DNA from: Prevotella sp. UBA2711
GTDB lineage: Bacteria; Bacteroidota; Bacteroidia; Bacteroidales; Bacteroidaceae
NCBI GenBank assembly: GCA_002354095.1
Contig: DEKX01000030.1
Span: 62,353 to 126,352, forward strand
Length of the DNA stretch: 64,000 bases
Direction: 5' to 3'
Part shown: piece after piece, positions 33,946 to 40,044 of the stretch
Numbering within the stretch: the stretch's first letter is position 1
Layout of the letters: every line of letters begins with the position of its first letter
Notes under the pieces: generated by a model
The model's database searches: none
What the model saw: the letters and a program-made list of their open reading frames with translations, nothing else
Told to the model about the DNA's origin: nothing
Made by a program: the position numbers and the translations under genes

Positions 33946-35667
33946 TTATGCCTTAGCGTTTTGTACTTCCATCATTACTCTGATGATGTTCATAGCCCAT
34001 ATCTTCTGAATGTCGTCATAGGAATAGCCTCGGTCTAACAGCCTACGGGTAACCTGCGACAGTTCGGCAGCATTAGCGACACCAGGTACACCACCATCGC
34101 CGTCGAAGTCGGTACCGATACCCACATGGTCTATACCCATTACCTCAATAGCGTGTTCCAGATGATTCATGAAATCTTCAATGGTGGCCTTCCCGTCTGT
34201 ACGCAGAAATCCGTTGTAGAGGGTCACCTGCATCACTCCGCCCTTTTCAGCCAATGCGCGCATCTGGTCGTCTGTCAGATTACGGGGATGGTCGCAAAGG
34301 GCTCTGCAACTACTATGACTGCAAATAATGGGATACTCGCTGAGTTGGATGGCATCATAGAAACTCTTCTCACTGGCATGACTCATATCCACCATCACAC
34401 CTAAGCGGTTCATTTCCTTCACCACCTCCTTGCCAAACTCGCTAATACCATTGTGGGTACCTTCTCCCTTGGCGGAATCGCAGATGTCGTTATCACCATT
34501 ATGGCAGAGGGTCATATATACAATACCTCTATTGGCAAAATGGCGCAGGTTCTCTATTTTGCCTTCAAGAGCAGCACCGTTTTCAATACCCAGCATGATG
34601 CTCTTTTTGCCAGCGCCGAAGTTTGCCACCAAATCGACAGTGCTTTTTGCCAGACCGATGGCATGTTTATGCTCCTTCACGATTTCGCCTATCTTATCGA
34701 AGATATTGTCAGCCATCTCTTTCTGTCCTTTGGTCATGGTCTGAGGAATATAAGCCACCATCATCGATGCTGCCAAATGACCCTCGTCCATCTTATGCAA
34801 ATCCACCAGAATACGGTCGTCGCGCTTGCCGAAATCCACTTCCTGAGGGAAGAACATCGGGGTGTCGCAATGACTGTCGATGGTGATGATAGACCGTTGC
34901 AAATCATCCACCTTCCTAAAGGTTGCTGCCTCCTTAATCAACCACTCGAAAATAGGCAATCCGTCTTCCAGACATTCTGGATGCCACTGCACACCCATAA
35001 TACTCTTGAACTCGCTACTCTCCATAGCCTCGATGATGCCATCCTCCGACTTCGCTGTCACGTGAAAACGTTCACCTGGATGGCATACGGCTTGGTGGTG
35101 GAGACTGTTTACATGAATGGCAGGCTGTGAGTAAAGTTTAGAGAGAATACTGCCTTCTTCTATCGTTACCGTATGAGTAGCCTGATGGCGATCTTCTTCT
35201 TGAGAGTGATTAATTGTGGATATATCGGTGATGTCCTGTTTTACGCGTCCACCTAAAGCCATAGCCAATGTCTGAATACCTCGACAAATACCAAGAATAG
35301 GCAATTGACGGTTGTAGGCCAATCGGGTGATAAACAGTTCGGGGAGATCGCGCTCTTCGTTAATCTCTCCCAGTTTCGGTTCGGGTTCCTCACCTGCATA
35401 GCGTGGGTCGTAATCAGCTCCGCCGCTCAGTATCAGACCGTCAATATGATTCAGGGTGTTGATAATCACATCGGTATCAGCCAATGGCGGGATAACGATG
35501 GGTACACCACCAGCCTTCATGACAGATTTGTAATATCCCTCCGCCAGTTTACAATTCAAATCGGCATAATTGCCGGTAATACCAATAACTGGCTTTTCTT
35601 CCGCCTCCGGGAAATGTGCATAGACCTTCTCTGCCAGTAGCGATTCCCAATTAAATAGTTCTGTCAT
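33946..35667 (-). CDS. Fusion of class I glutamine amidotransferase-like (peptidase C26) and membrane dipeptidase (M19)
   Basis: 573 residues. The first 250 or so residues form a gamma-glutamyl-gamma-aminobutyrate hydrolase (PuuD-like) domain: nucleophile Cys128 in LGICRG, partners His229 and Glu231 in WHPE. Residues about 258-570 form a renal-dipeptidase-like M19 domain: zinc His266 and Asp268 in IDSHCDTP, the bridging Glu in GIENGAAL, the MVDMSHAS histidine, then ICSHSSCRAL. There is no signal peptide, so both domains should be cytoplasmic. Together they could cleave gamma-glutamyl and then dipeptide bonds, for instance of glutathione-like or gamma-glutamyl peptides. It lies between lrp and ybeY in one operon. 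Confidence 0.9.
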   Translation of the reverse strand: MTELFNWESLLAEKVYAHFPEAEEKPVIGITGNYADLNCKLAEGYYKSVMKAGGVPIVIPPLADTDVIINTLNHIDGLILSGGADYDPRYAGEEPEPKLGEINEERDLPELFITRLAYNRQLPILGICRGIQTLAMALGGRVKQDITDISTINHSQEEDRHQATHTVTIEEGSILSKLYSQPAIHVNSLHHQAVCHPGERFHVTAKSEDGIIEAMESSEFKSIMGVQWHPECLEDGLPIFEWLIKEAATFRKVDDLQRSIITIDSHCDTPMFFPQEVDFGKRDDRILVDLHKMDEGHLAASMMVAYIPQTMTKGQKEMADNIFDKIGEIVKEHKHAIGLAKSTVDLVANFGAGKKSIMLGIENGAALEGKIENLRHFANRGIVYMTLCHNGDNDICDSAKGEGTHNGISEFGKEVVKEMNRLGVMVDMSHASEKSFYDAIQLSEYPIICSHSSCRALCDHPRNLTDDQMRALAEKGGVMQVTLYNGFLRTDGKATIEDFMNHLEHAIEVMGIDHVGIGTDFDGDGGVPGVANAAELSQVTRRLLDRGYSYDDIQKIWAMNIIRVMMEVQNAKA

Positions 35668-35674
35668 AAACTAA

Positions 35675-36148
35675 TTATTCCACTATACTTACAGGTATCT
35701 CACGCTTGATACTCTGTTCAAGCGATATTAATGTTTCTGTGGCAACAACACCTGGGATGTCCTGTAACCGTCCGTTTAACAAGTGCATCAGTTGCTCGTT
35801 GTCACGGGCATAGAGTTTTACCAACATGGTATAAGGACCTGTGGTAAAGTGGCACTCAACAATCTCAGGAATATCCTGCAGGCATTCTACTACATTCTTA
35901 TACATCGAACCACGTTCCAAGGTGATGCCAACATAGGTGCAGGTACTGTAGCCCAAACTCTTGGGGTTAACATCAAAACCACTGCCCATGATGACATTGG
36001 CCTCTATCAGATGCTGTACGCGCTGGTGAATTGCCGCACGCGACACATTGCACTCAGCCGCTACATCCTTGAAAGGGATTCGGGCATTTTTCGACAGGAT
36101 GTTCAGTATCTTCTTGTCGAGATTGTCAATTTTTTCTGTTGCTGCCAT
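35675..36148 (-). CDS. Lrp/AsnC-family transcriptional regulator
   Basis: 157 residues. The N-terminal winged helix (LDKKILNILSKNARIPFKDVAAECNVSRAAIHQRVQHL) and the C-terminal RAM domain that binds amino acids and drives octamer formation are both typical. It is separated by 7 bases from the peptidase fusion gene and may respond to amino acids freed by that enzyme; this is an inference from position. It has its own promoter. Confidence 0.94.
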   Translation of the reverse strand: MAATEKIDNLDKKILNILSKNARIPFKDVAAECNVSRAAIHQRVQHLIEANVIMGSGFDVNPKSLGYSTCTYVGITLERGSMYKNVVECLQDIPEIVECHFTTGPYTMLVKLYARDNEQLMHLLNGRLQDIPGVVATETLISLEQSIKREIPVSIVE

Positions 36149-36183
36149 ATTTCATTTTCGCATTTATAGTTACAATTTGTAAG

Positions 36184-36191
36184 CAAAAGTA
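36184..36191 (-). promoter_or_regulatory. -7 promoter element for the lrp-peptidase-ybeY operon
   Basis: The minus strand reads TACTTTTGCTT, 35 bases before the ATG. Confidence 0.5.
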
Positions 36192-36244
36192 AGCATTATT
36201 ATTGATATGTGCAACATTTTGCTCATAAAATTGCACTATTTTAG

Positions 36245-36279
36245 ACAAAAAGAGCAGATTTTTGTTCTGCTCTCTTTGT
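36245..36279 (-). terminator. Terminator after the FKBP operon
   Basis: Arms at 36245-36258 and 36266-36279 (AGAGCAGA with TCTGCTCT core) pair with one mismatch. The stem begins just after the stop at 36282 and the minus strand has a T-run on its 3' side. Confidence 0.7.
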
Positions 36280-36281
36280 TT

Positions 36282-37004
36282 TTAGTCTTCTATCCCCAAA
36301 AGTTCAATTTTGAAGATCAGCATGGAGTAAGGCTTGATGTCGTCGCCTGCACCACGTTCGCCATAGGCCAGTTTGTAAGGAATATAAACTTCCCATATAG
36401 AACCTACTGGCATGTGGGTGAGGGCTTCGGTCCATCCCTTAATCACTTGGTTGCAGTTGAATGAAGTGGGGTTGCCGCGTTTGTATGAACTGTCGAACTC
36501 TTTGCCATCTACTGTTCGTCCTTCATAATGTACTTTCACCTTCTGGGTAGCTGTCGGAATAGGACCCGTGCCTGCCTTCAGTACCTTATACTGCACGCCA
36601 CTCTCCAGCGTCTTGACATCCTTCTTCTTTGCATTCTCCTTCAGGAAGTCCTCGCCTGCCTGTTTGATGGCTCCATACTTGCGCATCTGGGTCTGTTCCT
36701 GATAGACGGAGATGAGTCTCTGCACAATAGCATTGGCCTCATCGGCACTCATCAGTCCCTTCTCGCCCTTTACACCAGCATTAAAACCCTGCAGGAAAAG
36801 GTCTATGTTCAGACTATCGGTGGAGTCGTTGCCCAACACTTCGCTATTGAACTTGTCCAGATAACGATTCAATCCCTGCGACTGTGCCAAGCCAAACGTA
36901 TAGCTTAGTGTGTCAATACGGCTCTGCAACTGCTGGGCCTTGACTGAATGGAAAGTAGCACCCGCCAGTACAGCGAGTGCTACTACTATAATTCGCTTGT
37001 TCAT
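36282..37004 (-). CDS. FKBP-type peptidyl-prolyl isomerase, exported (copy 1)
   Basis: 240 residues with a signal peptide (about 1-23, ending VKA-Q). An N-terminal helical dimerisation part (FKBP_N, about 25-125) precedes the FKBP domain (about 130-240) with VQYKVLKAGTG, VHYEGRTVDGKEFDSSYKRG and WTEALTHMPVGSIWEVYIPYKLAYGERG. It catalyses cis-trans isomerisation of proline bonds in periplasmic proteins, like FkpA or Mip. It lies 3 bases after copy 2 and shares strong similarity, so the pair arose by tandem duplication. Confidence 0.93.
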   Translation of the reverse strand: MNKRIIVVALAVLAGATFHSVKAQQLQSRIDTLSYTFGLAQSQGLNRYLDKFNSEVLGNDSTDSLNIDLFLQGFNAGVKGEKGLMSADEANAIVQRLISVYQEQTQMRKYGAIKQAGEDFLKENAKKKDVKTLESGVQYKVLKAGTGPIPTATQKVKVHYEGRTVDGKEFDSSYKRGNPTSFNCNQVIKGWTEALTHMPVGSIWEVYIPYKLAYGERGAGDDIKPYSMLIFKIELLGIED

Positions 37005-37007
37005 GAA

Positions 37008-37892
37008 TTACTTGCGCTTGGGATTAACCTCCAACAGCTCAATCTTGAAGATGAGCATAGAGAAAGGCTTGATATCGTTGCCCTGCTGACGAGCGCCATA
37101 GGCCAACTCCTGAGGAACATATACTTCCCATACTGAACCTGCAGGCATGTGAACCAGAGCCTGTGTCCAACCCTTGATTACCTGATTGCAACGGAACTCG
37201 GCAGGCTCACCACGCTTGTAGGTGCTGTCGAATACCTTGCCATCGAGTGTGCGACCCTCATAGTTCACCTTTACACGAGAGGTGTCGGCAGGAATGGCAC
37301 CGTTACCTTCCTTAATAACCTTGTACTGAACGCCACCATCGAGTGTCTTCACACCCTCTTTCTTAGCGTTCTCAGCCAGGAATTTCTCACCAGCCACCTT
37401 GTTAGGACCGAACTCCTTCTCCATCGTCTTGGCCTTGATGCTCTGCATCAGAGTTTGAGCTACGATCTGAGCTGAGTCAACACTCATCAGACCACCTTTA
37501 CCGGTAGTACCGCTGATGAAACCAGCCATAAAGTTCTTCAGTGAGATGGTCTTGGTTGAGTCGTCACCAAACAGTTCACGGTTGATACCCTTCACCATCT
37601 GGTTGCTAATCTGCTGACCAATCTGAATACCAGCATAGTAAGCTGCCTTCTGCTTGTCGTCACCGGCATTGGCACCTTCGTTCAGTCCCTTGATAAACTC
37701 GTCCATATAGGCTGTGTCGATATCCAGACGGTTTACCAAATAATCTTTCAAACCGTTGGTCTGTGCCATACCAATAGCATAGCTGACGGTATCAACATCA
37801 CTCTTCAAGTTGGCCTTGGGAGTAGAATAGCCGCAAGAATACAATGTAACTGCGGCAATAGCTGCGATAGCAGCAAAAGTAAACTTTTTCAT
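37008..37892 (-). CDS. FKBP-type peptidyl-prolyl isomerase lipoprotein (copy 2)
   Basis: 294 residues with lipobox LYSC (Cys near residue 20). It has a longer FKBP_N part than copy 1 (two related helical segments) and a C-terminal FKBP domain with VNYEGRTLDGKVFDSTYKRG and WTQALVHMPAGSVWEVYVPQELAYG. It is probably anchored in the envelope, facing the periplasm. It is the middle gene of the three-gene FKBP group. Confidence 0.93.
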   Translation of the reverse strand: MKKFTFAAIAAIAAVTLYSCGYSTPKANLKSDVDTVSYAIGMAQTNGLKDYLVNRLDIDTAYMDEFIKGLNEGANAGDDKQKAAYYAGIQIGQQISNQMVKGINRELFGDDSTKTISLKNFMAGFISGTTGKGGLMSVDSAQIVAQTLMQSIKAKTMEKEFGPNKVAGEKFLAENAKKEGVKTLDGGVQYKVIKEGNGAIPADTSRVKVNYEGRTLDGKVFDSTYKRGEPAEFRCNQVIKGWTQALVHMPAGSVWEVYVPQELAYGARQQGNDIKPFSMLIFKIELLEVNPKRK

Positions 37893-37918
37893 TTTTTGTA
37901 TTTAAATGTTTAATGTCC

Positions 37919-38524
37919 TTACATGACCTGAAGCAACTCTACATCGAATACGAGGGCTGCAAATGGAGGTATCGATGCACCGGCACCGCCTTCGCCGTAA
38001 GCCAGACGATAGGGGATGAAGAAACGATACTTGGCTCCCTCCTGCATCAGTTGCAGACCTTCCGTCCATCCGGCTATTACCTGCTGGAGTCCGAAAACGG
38101 CGGGTTCGCCACGCTGAACACTGCTGTCGAAAACCGTACCGTCAATGAGGAAGCCCTCATAGTGGCACTTCACGCTGTCCTTAGCGGTTGGCTTCTTACC
38201 GTTACCTTCCTTCAGCACCTGGTACTGCAATCCGCTTGGCAGTGTGATAACACCCTCTTTCTTGGCATTCTCAGCCAGGTATTTCTCACCAGCCTCCTTG
38301 TGCACCTTGCCCTGCTCGGCACGCTGCTTGTTGATTTTCTCCTCCTGTGCAGCGAAGTACTCCTGCACAATCTGCTGGGCTTCGCGATTCGACACTTTCA
38401 AGTCGTTGCCTGCTATCACATCCTTGATAGCTGCGGCAAAGTCGTCAATATTCAACTCTGTGGCTCCCATCTGTGCCAACTGGCGACCGATGCCCAAGCC
38501 CAGAGCGTAACTTACTTTGTCCAT
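37919..38524 (-). CDS. FKBP-type peptidyl-prolyl isomerase without signal peptide (copy 3)
   Basis: 201 residues starting MDKVSYALGLGIGRQL, with no signal or lipobox, so it is probably cytoplasmic, similar to FklB. FKBP_N (about 1-95) and an FKBP domain (LQYQVLKEGNGKKPTAKDSVKCHYEG...WTEGLQLMQEGAKYRFFIPYRLAYGEGG) are complete. Having one cytoplasmic, one secreted and one lipidated paralogue in tandem suggests the same fold serving three compartments. Confidence 0.92.
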   Translation of the reverse strand: MDKVSYALGLGIGRQLAQMGATELNIDDFAAAIKDVIAGNDLKVSNREAQQIVQEYFAAQEEKINKQRAEQGKVHKEAGEKYLAENAKKEGVITLPSGLQYQVLKEGNGKKPTAKDSVKCHYEGFLIDGTVFDSSVQRGEPAVFGLQQVIAGWTEGLQLMQEGAKYRFFIPYRLAYGEGGAGASIPPFAALVFDVELLQVM

Positions 38525-38560
38525 CTTTCTACTTTCTCTATATTAAATAATGTATATATA

Positions 38561-38848
38561 CTACTTGTTGATGTCCTCTTTGTAACCTGTAGGACGTGGA
38601 CCGTACACAACCTTACGTTCCTCCATCTTACGCTTATATTCCTGAATTTTTCCCGCTTCCTTGCGCAATTTGGAATTCTCATGAAGCAATGCGTCCTTTT
38701 CGGCATTCAGTCCGGCGTTCTGCTGCTTCAGTTCTTCTATTTCAGTAAGTGCCGCCTTGTATTTCTGTTGCGAAACACAAGAACCAAAGCCCAAAGCCAC
38801 GATAATGGCTGAGAGCACGATGTTCATGGATTGACGAATCTTACTCAT
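38561..38848 (-). CDS. Small lipoprotein with coiled coil
   Basis: 95 residues from the ATG at 38848 (a later ATG at 38827 is possible). Signal peptide with lipobox GFGSC, then a coiled coil (about 30-75: IEELKQQNAGLNAEKDALL, then HENSKLRKEAGKIQEYKRK) and a short basic tail ending DINK. It resembles Lpp-like or spacer lipoproteins by layout only; I do not recognise the family. It is the first gene before the FKBP group, with its own promoter. Confidence 0.75.
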   Translation of the reverse strand: MSKIRQSMNIVLSAIIVALGFGSCVSQQKYKAALTEIEELKQQNAGLNAEKDALLHENSKLRKEAGKIQEYKRKMEERKVVYGPRPTGYKEDINK

Positions 38849-38878
38849 ACTTTCAAACGTTTGATTTCTAATTCGCTG

Positions 38879-38886
38879 CAAAATTA
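38879..38886 (-). promoter_or_regulatory. -7 promoter element for the small lipoprotein
   Basis: The minus strand reads TAATTTTGCAGC, 30 bases before the ATG. Confidence 0.5.
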
Positions 38887-39054
38887 CTAATTAGTGCGGA
38901 AACCACCAAATTTTAAAGCAGTGAAAACAAAGTTTTGTGTTTTTTTCATCAAAAAATGCAGTTGCACAAATCCTTTATTCGTTTCGTTCATAGGTGCAAA
39001 GGTACGATTTTTCTTTCTCTTTTCTTTGTAGTTTCAGAAAATCTTTACAAATCC

Positions 39055-39098
39055 GGTTCCCACGCGGTTCCCAGTCAATTCCCAGTTAACTCCCACTT
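39055..39098 (+). repeat. 11-bp tandem repeat, four degenerate units
   Basis: GGTTCCCACGC / GGTTCCCAGTC / AATTCCCAGTT / AACTCCCACTT: TTCCCA or TCCCA recurs every 11 bases. Confidence 0.75.
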
Positions 39099-39204
39099 CA
39101 TCGTGCAACAAAAGTCGGATATAAATCTTTACAGGGTGATGAGTGACTTATTGCAGGTTCCTAAAATTCTCTCATAAAAATTTGGAACTTTGCTCGCTTA
39201 TTCG

Positions 39205-39212
39205 TATCTTTG
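39205..39212 (+). promoter_or_regulatory. -7 promoter element for the second MNT gene
   Basis: TATCTTTGCAG, 27 bases before the ATG. Confidence 0.6.
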
Positions 39213-39239
39213 CAGATGGATGAAAACCAGAAGTAGTTA

Positions 39240-39554
39240 ATGAAACGAACGGGTATTATAAACGAGATTAGAAAACAGACAAAGGAAATGATTCCTGAAG
39301 CTCAAACCATTATTTATGGTTCTGAGGCTCGAGGAGATGCACGTCCTGACAGCGATATTGATCTCCTTATACTCTTACCCGAAGAAAAAATTACGCCAGA
39401 ACGTGAACATTACATCGTTAGCAAATTGTTTGAAATAGAGCTTCAATCAGGAGTTATCATCAGCACTCTTATTATGCCTCGCAAACAATGGGAACATCCA
39501 ACTATAGTAACACCATTCTATATGAATGTAAAACGTGAAGGTATTCTACTATGA
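39240..39554 (+). CDS. MNT-domain nucleotidyltransferase, second copy
   Basis: 104 residues, the same length as the copy at 16092-16406, with GSEARGDARPDSDIDLLIL identical and both catalytic Asp present. The C-terminal part (QWEHPTIVTPFYMNVKREGILL) also aligns with the first copy. The gene is intact, but its partner HEPN gene downstream is reduced to a fragment, so it is either an orphan antitoxin or the remains of the pair. The stop overlaps the fragment's ATG (ATGA) just as in the intact locus. Confidence 0.88.
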   Translation: MKRTGIINEIRKQTKEMIPEAQTIIYGSEARGDARPDSDIDLLILLPEEKITPEREHYIVSKLFEIELQSGVIISTLIMPRKQWEHPTIVTPFYMNVKREGILL

Positions 39555-39691
39555 GTGATGAGAAACTGACATCCTATGAGGCCTATGCATTTCGCGATGC
39601 CAGTAGTGTCGAGTATTTACTGCCTAAAGCTGAAGCTTTTATTGAAGCTGTAGAAGACCTAGTAAATAATAACAAAGTTGAGCACCAATAA
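39551..39691 (+). pseudogene. HEPN remnant (46 codons)
   Basis: The frame from the overlapping ATG reads MSDEKLTSYEAYAFRDASSV and then EYLLPKAEAFIEAVEDLVNNN. The second part aligns with the C-terminus of the intact HEPN protein (DEYLPKAISFIGSVKTLLQN): EYL-PKA--FI--V is shared. About 90 residues that hold the core helices and active-site region are missing, while the start, the 4-bp overlap and the end remain, as expected from an in-frame internal deletion. Confidence 0.75.
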
Positions 39692-39763
39692 GACAAAAGA
39701 CCTCATTTGAGCGTAATGACGATAGTATATGAGGGAACTATAATTACGGTTACGCATTTTTCT

Positions 39764-39816
39764 TTCCATTTTCTTTGTAGTTTCAGAAATTCTTTCTATC
39801 TTTGCCAACGGAGTGA
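39764..39816 (+). repeat. 53-bp promoter block, copy 2
   Basis: 50 of 53 positions identical with the minus strand of 16421-16473. It includes TATCTTTGCC and the following CAACGGAG. Confidence 0.85.
39797..39804 (+). promoter_or_regulatory. -7 promoter element for the C10 protease leader
   Basis: TATCTTTGCC inside the duplicated promoter block, 240 bases before the protease ATG. Confidence 0.6.
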
Positions 39817-40044
39817 GAAGGACTCGCTCCAGCAGAAGAAGCGTTATGCACGAATTGCGAATGAAAACGTGAGAAACTTTCAGGATGATAAGCAATATGG
39901 CACGACGGCTTCACGCTATATGCGTGGGGCTGTTACCCAATTTCTTATCAGAGGTGATTCTCACGACCTTCATTCGGAACTGGCACAAGCAGTCCCGCGC
40001 TTCTGCTATGGCAGAAAATGAACAATAACTTAAAACCAATTGAT
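39805..40044 (+). ncRNA. Candidate structured leader RNA, copy B
   Basis: About 240 bases between promoter and protease start. It opens with a hairpin (GGAGTGAG 39810-39817 / CTCGCTCC 39823-39830), then GAAACT (39873-39878), TTCACG (39910-39915) opening a CACGC/GCGTG hairpin (39912-39926), GGTGATTC (39953-39960), and a last hairpin TTCTGC/GCAGAA (40001-40016, loop TATG). Motif order and spacing match copy A at 15074-15359. An open frame of 104 codons crosses it (39707-40021) but has no recognisable protein features. Confidence 0.55.

Larger units (their letters stand above)
38887..39239. other. Intergenic stretch with repeats and promoters
   Basis: No convincing gene in about 350 bases. It holds a possible 34-codon minus-strand frame (38887-38991) whose ATG follows a TACCTTTG box (38997-39004) by 5 bases, a partial copy of the 53-bp promoter block (39012-39047), four 11-bp repeat units (39055-39098), and the promoter of the MNT gene (39205-39212). 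Confidence 0.6.

Noticed and set aside
39707..40021. Plus-strand frame of 104 codons before the C10 protease
   Set aside because: It crosses the duplicated promoter block and all hairpins of the leader; the similarity with the other leader is in DNA motifs and not in a protein frame.
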